A DNA stretch of 43,972 bases from Lysobacterales bacterium (lineage in GTDB: Bacteria; Pseudomonadota; Gammaproteobacteria; Xanthomonadales; Rhodanobacteraceae). Below the pieces are notes generated by a model, which did no database searches, was not told the DNA's origin, and worked only from the letters and a program-made list of their open reading frames with translations. The translations under genes were made by a program, and so were the position numbers. Location of the stretch: positions 1 through 43,972 of the forward strand of contig QUBV01000019.1 in NCBI GenBank assembly GCA_014338185.1. The letters are read 5' to 3'. The first letter of the stretch is position 1, and each line of letters starts with the position of its first letter. Positions 33,649 to 42,215 of the stretch are shown piece after piece.

Positions 33649-33954
33649 GGGCCAGACGGTTTGCCCAAGTGGGTGCCGGAAATCCGGTGCACTTGGGAGC
33701 TAGACGCTACTCCCTCGCAACGACCTTGGCAACCGCCGACGGGCAAGCTTCCCGGTCACGGCCGAATCATTGGATTCTCGTTAATTGCCTTGTCAATCAA
33801 CTACATGCAATGATGTTGCGACACACATGCCACGAGCCCGACCCCGCACGTTGCGCAACCGCTGTGGCTGCGCGGTGGCGAGTCATGCAGCGCCCGGCGC
33901 GCTGCTGCAGCGCGCTGCCGAGGGCAGCGCCAGGGCGGCGCCGGGCGCGCGCGA
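33649..33954. other. Gene-poor stretch with an AT-rich island
   Basis: No convincing gene. An AT-rich patch at about 33764-33830 contrasts with the GC-rich surroundings. On the minus strand TTGACA (33791-33796) and TCCAAT (33769-33774), 16 bases apart, make a candidate promoter for the DUF465 gene, giving a leader of more than 350 bases. GC-rich palindromic sequence (33895-33945) follows the stop of the coiled-coil protein gene on the minus strand and could act as its terminator, though no T-run is present. Confidence 0.4.
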
Positions 33955-34638
33955 TCAGCGCTTTGCCGGCTGTTTGGTCTTGGGCTTGGCCGGTGCCTTG
34001 GCCGGTGCGGGCTTGACCGCCTTGGACGGTTCGGCCGCCGCGGGTGACTGTCCGCTCAAGGCCGCCTGCAGTTCGGCCTCCTTCTTCGCCAGCGCGGCGG
34101 CCTTGGCCTGCGCGGCGGCCATGCGCTTGGCCTGGCTGGCCTCGGCGCGCGCGGCCTCGGCGGCCTGCTGGGCCTGTTCGCCTTCGGCGCGCGCGGCCTC
34201 GGCATCACGCTGGGCGCGCTCGGCCTCCTCGGCACGGATCTGCGCCTGCAGTCGCGCGCGCTCGAGTTCGGCGCGCGCGAGTTCGGCATCACGCCGCGCA
34301 ATCGCCACCTGCAGGCGATCGTTCTCGCGCTGCAATTGCAGGCGCTGCGCCTCCAGCACCTCGGCCTCGGCCGCAGCCTGTGCCGCATCGATGCGCCGTT
34401 CGGCCACGTAGGCCCACAGCTCGCGCTGGCTGCGACGCACCTCGTTGAGCATGGCCAGAGCCTCGCGTGCGCGGTCCATCGCCACCGGAGCATGGTTGGC
34501 CAGGCGCGCGTCGGTCGCGATCACGTTGAAACGATCGAGCAGGCGCTGGTATTCCTCGTTGCGCGCAGCGGCGGTGCTGGAGGCGGCTGCCAGCATCAGC
34601 AAGGCCAGCCCGGCTGGCATCGACATGGGCAGCTTCAT
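33955..34638 (-). CDS. Periplasmic DUF4398-like coiled-coil protein
   Basis: A 227-residue protein with an N-terminal signal peptide (MPAGLALLMLAAASSTAAA). Residues 30-90 (EYQRLLDRFNVIATDARLANHAPVAMDRAREAL) resemble a DUF4398-type helical segment. Residues about 85-190 are an Ala/Glu/Arg-rich heptad region (a long coiled coil) and the end is Ala-Lys-Pro-rich and probably disordered. Related proteins that I recall carry an OmpA-like peptidoglycan-binding domain after the coiled coil; here it is absent. The ATG overlaps the stop of the upstream lipoprotein gene (ATGA). A structural envelope role is plausible; no enzymatic function is visible. Confidence 0.78.
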   Translation of the reverse strand: MKLPMSMPAGLALLMLAAASSTAAARNEEYQRLLDRFNVIATDARLANHAPVAMDRAREALAMLNEVRRSQRELWAYVAERRIDAAQAAAEAEVLEAQRLQLQRENDRLQVAIARRDAELARAELERARLQAQIRAEEAERAQRDAEAARAEGEQAQQAAEAARAEASQAKRMAAAQAKAAALAKKEAELQAALSGQSPAAAEPSKAVKPAPAKAPAKPKTKQPAKR

Positions 34639-35039
34639 GGCTGTTCCTCCACCGAGTCGACGGGGTGGCGCGACAGGTCTTCTTGCAGCGCAGCATTATT
34701 GCGTTCGAGCTTGTCCACCGCGTGCCGGGCCTGGGCGCGCCGTGCACGCGCGGCGGCCAGCTCGCTGTCGGCCTGCGACTGCAGCGCCAGCTGCGCGGCC
34801 GCGTCGTAGTCACCCATCGCTTGCGCCGATTGCGCGGCCTCGTAATTGCGCGCAGCGGCGTCGAGCTCGGTGCGCGCAAACTCGCCCGCACCCAGCGAAC
34901 GCGCGTTCTCCAGGCCATGGGCGGCCGCATTGAGCTGGTCCACCGGCGGCCGCGTCGGCTCGCACGCGCTCAGCGCCAGCAGCGCCAACAGCGCCGAAAC
35001 GACGATTGACGCATGGATTTTTCCGCGATGTGGTGTCAT
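34635..35039 (-). CDS. DUF4398-like lipoprotein
   Basis: A 134-residue protein with a lipoprotein signal peptide (SALLALLALSAC, lipidated Cys26, followed by EPTRPP). The mature part (LNAAAHGLENARSLGAGEFARTELDAAARNYEAAQSAQAMGDYDAAAQLALQSQADSELAAARARRAQA) has the helical tetratricopeptide-like spacing of DUF4398 proteins. The ATG at 35039 is preferred to an in-frame TTG at 35060. It is divergent from pilU across about 115 bases and coupled to the coiled-coil gene. Confidence 0.82.
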   Translation of the reverse strand: MTPHRGKIHASIVVSALLALLALSACEPTRPPVDQLNAAAHGLENARSLGAGEFARTELDAAARNYEAAQSAQAMGDYDAAAQLALQSQADSELAAARARRAQARHAVDKLERNNAALQEDLSRHPVDSVEEQP

Positions 35040-35154
35040 AAACGTAACCGCTCGCTGCAAGACGGACGACTATTGTGGGAAGGCGTGCCAAGGTTTGGCA
35101 ACGCCACCCCTGCCCCGCGATGGCCCCGACCCCTCCAGTTTCGCGAGAACCGCT

Positions 35155-36258
35155 ATGGATATCGGCTATTTCCTCAAGTTGATGACCGAGAAGGGCGCCT
35201 CGGACATGTTCTTGACCACCGGCGCTCCGGTCAACATCAAGGTCGAGGGCAAGCTCTACCCGCTTGGCAATACCGGCCTGCCCAACGGCATGGTCAAGAA
35301 GATCGCCTATTCGCTCATGGACGAGGGCCAGGTGCCGCAGTTCGAGAAGAACCTCGAGCTCAACATGGCGATCGCGGTCAAGGACGCGGGCCGCTTCCGC
35401 GTCAACGTGTTCAAGCAGCGCGGCGAAGTGGGCATGGTGATCCGTGCGATCAAGAGCGAGATCCCCACCATCGAGCAGTTGCGCCTGCCGCAACTGTTCA
35501 AGAACATCATCATGGAACCGCGCGGACTCGTGCTGCTGGTCGGCGCGACCGGCTCGGGCAAGTCGACCACGCTGGCCTCGATGATCGACCACCGCAACTC
35601 CAACACGTCGGGCCACATCCTCACCATCGAGGACCCGATCGAGTACCTGTACCGGCACAAGAAATCGGTGGTCAACCAGCGCGAGGTCGGACTCGACACG
35701 CACAGTTTCCACGAGGCGCTCAAGAACGCGATGCGCGAGGCGCCCGACGTGATCCTCATCGGCGAGATCCGCGATGCGACCACGATGGAAGCGGCGATCA
35801 CCTTCTCCGAAACCGGTCACCTGTGCCTGGCGACGCTGCATTCCAACAACGCCGACCAGACCATCGAACGCATCCTCAACTTCTTCCCCGAATCAGCGCA
35901 CAAGAACATCCTCATGAACGTGGCGCTGAACCTGCGCGCGGTCATCAGCCAACGCCTGGTCATGGGCAAGGACGGCCACCGCCTGCCCGCGGTCGAGGTG
36001 CTGCTCAACACGCCGCACATCCGCGACCTGCTGCGCCGAGGCCAGATCCACGAGGTCAAGGAAGCGATGGACCGCAGCCTGCAGGAAGGCATGCAGACCT
36101 TCGACCAGTCGCTGTACGCGTTGTACAAGGAAGGCAAGATCGAACTCGAGGAGGCGCTCAACCACGCCGATTCGCGCGACGGCCTTGCGCTCAAGGTGCG
36201 TCTGGCCGAGGGCGGCGAAGCGCCCATGGCCGAAAGCTTCGACATCAACAACTTCTGA
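35155..36258 (+). CDS. pilU: Type IV pilus retraction ATPase PilU
   Basis: A 367-residue PilT/PilU-family hexameric ATPase. Walker A GATGSGKST is at residues 130-138. Walker B lies in PDVILIGEIRD, with the Asp box ILTIEDPIEYLY and the His box TGHLCLATLHSNNADQTI. The N-terminus MDIGYFLKLMTEKGASDMFLTTGAPVNIK and the C-terminal acidic tail (LAEGGEAPMAESFDINNF) are features of PilU rather than PilT. PilU assists PilT in pilus retraction and twitching. pilT is usually adjacent; it is not in this window, where pilU stands alone before a strong hairpin. Confidence 0.93.
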   Translation: MDIGYFLKLMTEKGASDMFLTTGAPVNIKVEGKLYPLGNTGLPNGMVKKIAYSLMDEGQVPQFEKNLELNMAIAVKDAGRFRVNVFKQRGEVGMVIRAIKSEIPTIEQLRLPQLFKNIIMEPRGLVLLVGATGSGKSTTLASMIDHRNSNTSGHILTIEDPIEYLYRHKKSVVNQREVGLDTHSFHEALKNAMREAPDVILIGEIRDATTMEAAITFSETGHLCLATLHSNNADQTIERILNFFPESAHKNILMNVALNLRAVISQRLVMGKDGHRLPAVEVLLNTPHIRDLLRRGQIHEVKEAMDRSLQEGMQTFDQSLYALYKEGKIELEEALNHADSRDGLALKVRLAEGGEAPMAESFDINNF

Positions 36259-36265
36259 GGTGCGC

Positions 36266-36291
36266 GGGCGCAGCGGCGACCCGCTGCGCCC
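36266..36291 (+). terminator. Bidirectional hairpin between convergent pilU and yqhA-like genes
   Basis: A perfect 11-base stem, GGGCGCAGCGG / CCGCTGCGCCC, with a 4-base loop lies 7 bases after the pilU stop and 12 bases from the stop of the convergent gene. There is no T-run. The position fits a shared terminator for both genes. Confidence 0.55.
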
Positions 36292-36303
36292 ACTGCCATC
36301 CGG

Positions 36304-36942
36304 TCAATGCGTCTCGGCGGCCAGTGCGTGGCTGGCCTTGGCGCCCGCCATGAGCCGGTCGGTCCAGGCGATCCCCACTGCCGAGAGTATGAACACGCAG
36401 TGGATGATGGTTTGCCACATCACCCCCTGGACCGTGAGCGTGCTGCACTGTTTGCCGGTGCCGACCGACGCCTCGCCCGCCAGCTGCGCCAGCAGCGCCG
36501 GATCACAGAACGGCAGGCCACCCAGCGCGCCGGCCTCGATGAAGGTCTTGAGCAGGTGGATCGAGCTGATGCCGATGATCGCCATCGCCAGCTTGACCTT
36601 GAGCACCGAGGCGTTGACGTGGCTGAGCCACTCGGGCTGGTCCGGATGATCCTGCAGGCGCAGGCGCGACACGAAGGTCTCGTAGCCGCCGACGATGACC
36701 ATGATGAGCAGGTTGGAGATCATCACCACGTCGATGAGGCCGAGCACGATCAGCATGATCGCCTGCTCGCTGAGCTCGAACGCATCGTGCAACAGGTGCC
36801 ACAGTTCCTTGAGGAACAGGAACACATATACGCCCTGGGCCAGGATCAGGCCCAGGTACAGCGGCAGCTGCAACCAGCGTGCGGAAAAGATCAGTGCCGG
36901 CATTGGCGGCAGGTGATGGGGCGTCGATGGGTTTCCACGCAT
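36304..36942 (-). CDS. YqhA-family (UPF0114) inner membrane protein
   Basis: A 212-residue membrane protein. [75 protein letters not shown] and [20 protein letters not shown] are four membrane segments in the YqhA pattern; the motif [11 protein letters not shown] is a hallmark. Function unknown. The start is the ATG at 36942; one at 36903 (MPALIFS) would be closer to the usual N-terminus. It is convergent with pilU. Confidence 0.88.
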   Translation of the reverse strand: MRGNPSTPHHLPPMPALIFSARWLQLPLYLGLILAQGVYVFLFLKELWHLLHDAFELSEQAIMLIVLGLIDVVMISNLLIMVIVGGYETFVSRLRLQDHPDQPEWLSHVNASVLKVKLAMAIIGISSIHLLKTFIEAGALGGLPFCDPALLAQLAGEASVGTGKQCSTLTVQGVMWQTIIHCVFILSAVGIAWTDRLMAGAKASHALAAETH

Positions 36943-37120
36943 GGAATGGACTCTGGATTGGGAATGGGTTGGGCGGGTGCGGCCCGCCCGGGGTTGGCAA
37001 CGACCTTGCGCTTTCCGCGCGATGCTCCGCCGCGCATGGCCGGGCGACTTGGACACGGATGCGCCGGTCACGTTCCCGGCCGTGCGTGGCCGGGCTTCGC
37101 ACCTGCAGACTCATGCGGTC

Positions 37121-37843
37121 TCAGGCGGGATTCGGCGGCGCCGCATACAGCTGCTCGGCGGCCTGGAACAGGATCCACGAGGTCGCGATGTACTTGTTGC
37201 CGCGCTTGGGCTGGTTGCCGCGGTGGGTGTGGGTGAAGCCGGCCGGCGCGATCGCCAACGATCCCGTGCGCGGGGTGATCTTGCGCCGCTGGTACAGGAA
37301 CTCGGTCTCACCCTCGTCGAAATCATCGTTGAGGTAGCACGTCCACAGCAGCACGCGGTGCAGGTTGTCCATGTCGCCGAGCTTGGGTGAGGTCTCGCTG
37401 TGCCAGTACGGATAGCCACCCTCATCGGCAAAGTAGCGCTGGACGTTGATGTCGCCGGGGCGGAACACATGGGTGACCAGCCGCCGCAGAGTGGCATCAT
37501 CCATCGCGCGGATGTCATCGACCCCGAGCTGGGTCATGCTGCCGTCGGCCGCCTTGCGGTACAGCGCAGTCGGCGCCAGCGCGAGGTAGGTGTACTTGCG
37601 CACGTAGCGCATCAGGCACTGCAGCATCGTCGCGTTGAACAGTCCGGCCACTTCGCTCCATTCGGCGTACTTGCTGATGGACAGGTCCCAGCTGTCCTTG
37701 AGCCTGGTATTGACGCCGCCCGCGGTGGCGCCACGACTGAGCTTGTCGCTGTTTTCGAACGCCGCGATGATCTGCTGGCAGGTCTCGGCAGCCAGCACGC
37801 CCTCGTACACTTCGATGAAATCGTCCACGATCCGGTTTCCCAT
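37121..37843 (-). CDS. 2-oxoglutarate/Fe(II)-dependent oxygenase (prolyl-4-hydroxylase-like)
   Basis: A 240-residue protein with the double-stranded beta-helix dioxygenase pattern: INVQRYFADEGGYPYWHSET gives the first metal ligands as His148 and Glu150 (HxE rather than HxD), CYLNDDFDEGETEFLY is the common beta strand, and FTHTHRGNQPKRGNKYIATSW supplies the distal His (205 or 207) and a basic residue for 2-oxoglutarate. The substrate is unknown; small bacterial relatives hydroxylate peptides or free amino acids. ATG at 37843; it lies 15 bases downstream of the PAP2-like gene, probably in one transcript with fbp. A promoter-poor gap of 178 bases follows. Confidence 0.83.
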   Translation of the reverse strand: MGNRIVDDFIEVYEGVLAAETCQQIIAAFENSDKLSRGATAGGVNTRLKDSWDLSISKYAEWSEVAGLFNATMLQCLMRYVRKYTYLALAPTALYRKAADGSMTQLGVDDIRAMDDATLRRLVTHVFRPGDINVQRYFADEGGYPYWHSETSPKLGDMDNLHRVLLWTCYLNDDFDEGETEFLYQRRKITPRTGSLAIAPAGFTHTHRGNQPKRGNKYIATSWILFQAAEQLYAAPPNPA

Positions 37844-37858
37844 GCGATTGGGGTGATG

Positions 37859-38428
37859 CTACGCGATCCGCAGCACGGCGCCGGCCACGCTGCCGAGCAC
37901 CACGCCCGCGACCACCTCCGCGGGTCGATGTCGCTGCAGCACCAGGCGCGACCAGGCCACCGCGAGCGCAAGCAGGAGCAGGCCCGCCACCGCAGTCGGC
38001 CACAGCGGCAACCACGCCGCCAGCGTGGTGAAGGCCGCATGCAGCGACACCTTGAGCCAGCGCGCGAGCAGCATCGCCAGCACGATCATGACGGCGGCCA
38101 GCGCCAGTGCGCGCGTGAGCAGGCCCGGTCCCTGCGCCCATGCCGACGCCGCCGCTGCCACCACGAGCAGGGCGAGCAGCGCGCGGTTGAGGTCACGCCG
38201 CTCGCCGCGGCCGCTGGCATCGACATGCGCCCAGTGCCCGCGCCACACCTGCCACCGGCTGTAGCCCAGCACCGCCAGCGCCAGCACCGCCAGCCACAAG
38301 CCGAGGCCGCGCACCACGCCGGCATCGGCGCCACGCGAAGCCGCCGCGAGCATGGCCGCGAGCGGCACCACCAGCAGCGGATGGCCGAGCAGCGAAAGGC
38401 CGCGCGCGAGCGTGAGCTTCGCGCTCAA
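37859..38428 (-). CDS. Degenerate PAP2-like membrane protein
   Basis: A 189-residue polytopic protein. The PAP2 phosphatase signature is only partly kept: [10 protein letters not shown] takes the place of the PSGH motif, [16 protein letters not shown] corresponds to SRxxxxxHxxxD (with Glu for the Asp) and no clear KxxxxxxRP motif is seen. About six hydrophobic helices span it. The likely start is a TTG at 38428 overlapping the stop of fbp (TTGA). It might be a phosphatase of undecaprenyl pyrophosphate or phospholipid type, or an inactive relative. Confidence 0.7.
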   Translation of the reverse strand: MSAKLTLARGLSLLGHPLLVVPLAAMLAAASRGADAGVVRGLGLWLAVLALAVLGYSRWQVWRGHWAHVDASGRGERRDLNRALLALLVVAAAASAWAQGPGLLTRALALAAVMIVLAMLLARWLKVSLHAAFTTLAAWLPLWPTAVAGLLLLALAVAWSRLVLQRHRPAEVVAGVVLGSVAGAVLRIA

Positions 38429-39444
38429 GCATCCGCCTCGCGGTGGTAGGCTGTCACGCGCTCGACCTCGTGCCGGGATCCCAGGAACACCGGTACGCGC
38501 TGGTGCAGCCGCTCGGGTCGCAGCGCGAGGATGCGCTCACGGCCCGTGGTGGCCGCACCACCGGCCTGCTCGACGATGAAGGCCATCGGGTTGGCCTCGT
38601 ACATGAGGCGCAGCTTGCCGGGCTTGGACGGATCCTTGAGGTCGCGCGGATAGATGAAGATGCCGCCGCGGGTGAGGATGCGGTGCACGTCGGCCACCAT
38701 CGACGCCACCCAGCGCATGTTGAAATCGCGCCCGCGTGGACCGGTCTTGCCCGCCAGCAGTTCCTCGATGTAGCGCTTCATCGGCGCTTCCCAGTGGCGC
38801 AGGTTGGACATGTTGATCGCAAACTCCGAGGTATCGGCCGGAATCTGCAGGTTGGAGCCGGTGAGGATGAAGCTGCCCTGTTCGCGGTCGAGCGTGAAGC
38901 TGTGCACGCCATCGCCAAGCGTGAGCACGAGCACCGTGCTCGACCCATACACCGCATAGCCCGCCGCGACCTGCTGCGTGCCCGGCTGCAGGAACGCCGC
39001 TTCGGCCGGGTCCTGCACGCCTTCGGGACAGCGCAGCACCGAGAAGATCGTGCCGACCGAGATGTTGACGTCGATGTTGGACGAGCCGTCGAGCGGATCG
39101 AACACCAGCAGGTACTCGCCCTTGGGATAGCGGTTGGGGATCGGGTGCGGATCATCCATTTCCTCGGATGCCAGCGCCGCGAGGTGGCCGCCCCACTCGT
39201 TGGCTTCGAGCAGGATCTCGTTGGACAGCACATCGAGCTTCTTCTGCGTTTCGCCCTGCACGTTCTCGGTGCCGGCGCTGCCGAGCACGCCGCCGAGCGC
39301 ACCCTTTCCCACCGCGATCGAGATGCGCTTGCAGGCGCGCGCGACCACCTCGATGAGCAGGCGCAGGTCGGCGTTGATGTGGCCGTGCTCGCGCTGCTGC
39401 TCGATCAGGAAACGCGACAGGGACACCTTGGACCGGGACGGCAT
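38425..39444 (-). CDS. fbp: Fructose-1,6-bisphosphatase class I
   Basis: A 339-residue enzyme of gluconeogenesis hydrolysing fructose 1,6-bisphosphate. The diagnostic [10 protein letters not shown] metal motif follows [12 protein letters not shown], with upstream ASEEMD. The substrate region [37 protein letters not shown] is complete. The ATG at 39444 begins [17 protein letters not shown]; a frame opening at 39537 has no support. GACAAT on the minus strand at 39473-39478 is a possible -10. The stop overlaps the start of the PAP2-like gene. Confidence 0.95.
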   Translation of the reverse strand: MPSRSKVSLSRFLIEQQREHGHINADLRLLIEVVARACKRISIAVGKGALGGVLGSAGTENVQGETQKKLDVLSNEILLEANEWGGHLAALASEEMDDPHPIPNRYPKGEYLLVFDPLDGSSNIDVNISVGTIFSVLRCPEGVQDPAEAAFLQPGTQQVAAGYAVYGSSTVLVLTLGDGVHSFTLDREQGSFILTGSNLQIPADTSEFAINMSNLRHWEAPMKRYIEELLAGKTGPRGRDFNMRWVASMVADVHRILTRGGIFIYPRDLKDPSKPGKLRLMYEANPMAFIVEQAGGAATTGRERILALRPERLHQRVPVFLGSRHEVERVTAYHREADA

Positions 39445-39612
39445 GGAACGGCTCCGCGACAGGAATCGGCCTATTGTCGCGGGCCACCGGCACGGATGCC
39501 ATCCCGCAGGCCCTGCGGATCGGCCGGTGCGCGGCACCTACTGCGTGCCACTGCCGTTGGCGGCGGCGGTCAAGCGCTACCGGCCCCATCGCGCCCGGGC
39601 CGCGCGCGGCCC

Positions 39613-39650
39613 TCCACAGATTTGTGGATGTGCATACGGGGCCGTACGTT
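39613..39650 (+). promoter_or_regulatory. Candidate promoter with overlapping inverted repeat before the exported-protein gene
   Basis: TTGTGG (39622-39627) and TACGTT (39645-39650), 17 bases apart, lie 80 bases upstream of the ATG at 39731. An inverted repeat, TCCACA-GATT-TGTGGA (39613-39628), covers the -35 and could be a small operator. The site stands out from its GC-rich surroundings. This is a prediction from sequence alone. Confidence 0.35.
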
Positions 39651-39730
39651 CATGCTGCGAAGCGGGCAGCGCCGCCGCCATCGTGCAGCGACGTCGCGCC
39701 GCTGCACGATGCATTTTCCCGGAGCCCGCC

Positions 39731-42082
39731 ATGATCGCACCCACCCCTGGAACGCTGCGCCCGATCCCGACCCGACGGACGGCGTGGCGCCATACGCTCG
39801 CACTGCTCACGCTGCTGGCCGGCGGCGCCGCCCACGCAGCCGACCCGCCCGAGCCGCCGATATTCGTCGACGGCTTCGACGGTTGGGTCGCGGTCTGCAG
39901 TTCGCTGGAGCCGATCCAATGGGGATTTCGCGGCAACGAATCGGCCAGCGACTTCTTCATCCCGGCCTGGCAACAGCGCAAATTTGGCGATCGATGCCCG
40001 AGCGGCTCGGAGATGCTCGGGTTCAGGGACGCCGAGTGCCACGAAGTGCTGGGAAGCCCCGCCAACCCGTCGTCGCCACCCGAGCACACACACTGCACCG
40101 CCAACCTGTGCTGTGGCGCGCCCCCGCCCATACCCACGTGCGACCAGCCCGCCGACGCCGGCATCCCGCCGGAAGCCCTCGACGTGGAACCACCGGTCGA
40201 CGAGGAAGAGACGCGCGGCTCGCTGTCCGACCTGTACCCGGGGCAGGACACCCGCACCGGCGACTTCCGCGACACTCTCGCCTGCGATCCCGCGATCGGC
40301 GAGACCGACATCCCGCCCGAGGTGGACGAGCCGCCCGAGGCCGAGGTGCTGCAGGCCGAGGAGGCCCTGGAGACCTGGGAGCAGAGTGACGGCAGCGACC
40401 TGGCCGCGCAGCAGACCTCCGCGCCCGCGCCCATTTCCACATCTCCAGGCCATATCCCCGATGATGTGTGCTATTGGTCGGTCTTGCCGCCCTTGCTGGT
40501 CGTCCCGTGTGAACAGATGCTGGACCCGACCCAGCCATTCGACGGCCGCGATGTGATCTACGTGCGCGGCTTCGGCACCGAGCAGATCAAGGATGCGTTG
40601 CTTTTTGGCGATTCGGAAGCGCGCAAGACCTGGCCGGAGGATCGTGCCGCATTCGAGCCCGGCGGCTACTTCTACGGGGCCGCGTACGACTACTGGAAGG
40701 ACCACATCCGCGAGCACCTGTGGGCGGTGGATGGTTCGCCATGGGACGTCGCGGGCTGGCAATGGTGGGCGGGTGACGCCGACCCCAACTACCGACCCAA
40801 GAAGAACCGTGTCCTCATCGTGGCCTGGTCCACCAACCAGCGCCTGAACTATTCGCAGCACGCATTCCTTACCCAGGTCAGTGACGCGATCAAGTACGGC
40901 CGCAACGTGTTGTCGCCGCCCGGGCTTCCAACGCACCAGTACCGCCCGTTCTGCGCCAACGGCTGCGTCATCATCTCGCACTCGACCGGCGGCCTGCTGG
41001 TCAGTTCGGCCCTGGGCGCGGTGAACGCGGGCGCGTATGGGCTGGAAACGCGTTCCCTGCTCAGCCACCTGCGCGTGCATGTGGCCTTCGACAGCGCGAT
41101 CTCGGGCAGCCGCTTGGCCAGCACCGCCCTCGCGGTCGGCTCACCGATGATGACCGATCCCATGCGCGACAGCCTGTGCGCGATCGTTAGTCCGATGTTC
41201 GACACCGACCTGGTGTGCGGCATGGGCGTGCACAACGTGTTGCAGCAGTCGGTACTGGTTGACCTGATGCCGATGGTGGCGCAGTCGGTGTGGGGCCCGG
41301 TGCTGAGCCTGTCGCCGGTGCCGACCCTGACCGTGGCAGGCGGCGCGCCGGTCGGCAACTATGTTTGGGGCGGTACCAAATGGCTGCTGCCGGGTATCGA
41401 TGACGGCGTCGTCACCGCCAACTCGGCCTGCGGCAACCCGAACCCGGTCTGGCCCGATGGCGTATCCGCACCCAGCGGCGTCATCGTGCGCTCTCTGCGC
41501 AAGTCCTTCGACCTTGGCGACAAGCTGTCGCGCGCGACCCAGATCATGATCGCGCAAAAGAACCTGATGGCCGGCCACCGGCCGGCGCCGCTGAACTACC
41601 TGGCCGGCATGTGCACACCGTATCTCTCACCCAGCGGCATGGTGCTGCCCGTGGTCAACTCCATGCGAAGCACACCCTGGGATCCGCGCCGGCGCTACCC
41701 CAACCACTATTCGATGATCCAGTCGATCGAGGATCACTCCTACAACGGCGGCGGCGACGCTGCCAACCCGTGGCCAAGCTCGGTGGGTGCACCGGCGTCC
41801 GCGCCGCGCCACTACCTGGAGCCGCGCAGCGGCTGGGTCAACAACGAGGAATCCAGTGCGGTCACCGACGCGGGCATCTTCCGGCAGTTCCCTGACGGCA
41901 GCTACCTGGTCAAGCCCCAGTTCGCCAACAGCGTCGAGATCGTGAAGGGCAAGAGCATCAAGTTCCGCTTGTTCCGGCGCACGCACAAGGTCTGGTTGTG
42001 GAAGCGCACCTACGAGCGGCTCGCCGGCTGGGAAACCAAGCAAAGCAGCCATTACGTGTACGAATTCGTGGCACGCCACTGA
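39731..42082 (+). CDS. Large exported protein with serine-hydrolase-like nucleophile elbow
   Basis: A 783-residue protein with an N-terminal signal peptide (TLALLTLLAGGAAHA-A). Just after cleavage is the motif PIFVDGFDGWVAVCSS. Residues 50-260 are rich in Cys, Pro and acidic residues and low in complexity. From about 270 an alpha/beta-hydrolase-like part follows: DVIYVRGFG, RVLIVAWSTNQRLNYSQHAF, and CVIISHSTGGLLVSSALG, where Ser418 sits in an S-H-S-T-G elbow. A lipase/esterase-like activity is inferred; acid and base residues cannot be fixed. A GGAG site precedes the ATG by 6 bases. No family name recognised. Confidence 0.8.
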   Translation: MIAPTPGTLRPIPTRRTAWRHTLALLTLLAGGAAHAADPPEPPIFVDGFDGWVAVCSSLEPIQWGFRGNESASDFFIPAWQQRKFGDRCPSGSEMLGFRDAECHEVLGSPANPSSPPEHTHCTANLCCGAPPPIPTCDQPADAGIPPEALDVEPPVDEEETRGSLSDLYPGQDTRTGDFRDTLACDPAIGETDIPPEVDEPPEAEVLQAEEALETWEQSDGSDLAAQQTSAPAPISTSPGHIPDDVCYWSVLPPLLVVPCEQMLDPTQPFDGRDVIYVRGFGTEQIKDALLFGDSEARKTWPEDRAAFEPGGYFYGAAYDYWKDHIREHLWAVDGSPWDVAGWQWWAGDADPNYRPKKNRVLIVAWSTNQRLNYSQHAFLTQVSDAIKYGRNVLSPPGLPTHQYRPFCANGCVIISHSTGGLLVSSALGAVNAGAYGLETRSLLSHLRVHVAFDSAISGSRLASTALAVGSPMMTDPMRDSLCAIVSPMFDTDLVCGMGVHNVLQQSVLVDLMPMVAQSVWGPVLSLSPVPTLTVAGGAPVGNYVWGGTKWLLPGIDDGVVTANSACGNPNPVWPDGVSAPSGVIVRSLRKSFDLGDKLSRATQIMIAQKNLMAGHRPAPLNYLAGMCTPYLSPSGMVLPVVNSMRSTPWDPRRRYPNHYSMIQSIEDHSYNGGGDAANPWPSSVGAPASAPRHYLEPRSGWVNNEESSAVTDAGIFRQFPDGSYLVKPQFANSVEIVKGKSIKFRLFRRTHKVWLWKRTYERLAGWETKQSSHYVYEFVARH

Positions 42083-42087
42083 TGTCC

Positions 42088-42120
42088 CGCCCTGCTCCGC
42101 CGCAATGGCGGAGCAGGGCG
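42088..42120 (+). terminator. Perfect 14-bp hairpin after the exported-protein gene
   Basis: CGCCCTGCTCCGCC pairs perfectly with GGCGGAGCAGGGCG around the loop GCAAT, 6 bases after the stop codon. No T-run follows. The length and position make it the probable transcript end of the preceding gene. Confidence 0.6.
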
Positions 42121-42215
42121 CACCGGGTCCACACTCGCTGCCCGCCCCATCCTCCGGCACTGTCGCGGCCGGGGTTCGATGCGATGATGGGCGTTTCCGC
42201 CATGGAGACGCCGTC

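Noticed and set aside
33603-34016. Plus-strand frame in the gene-poor stretch after the DUF465 gene
   Set aside because: Arg/Ala-rich with no ribosome-binding site; it runs into the antisense of the coiled-coil gene.
36307-37236. Long plus-strand open frame (309 codons)
   Set aside because: It is antisense to the YqhA-family gene, has a His/Gln/Arg-rich composition typical of GC-rich shadow frames and shows no family motif.
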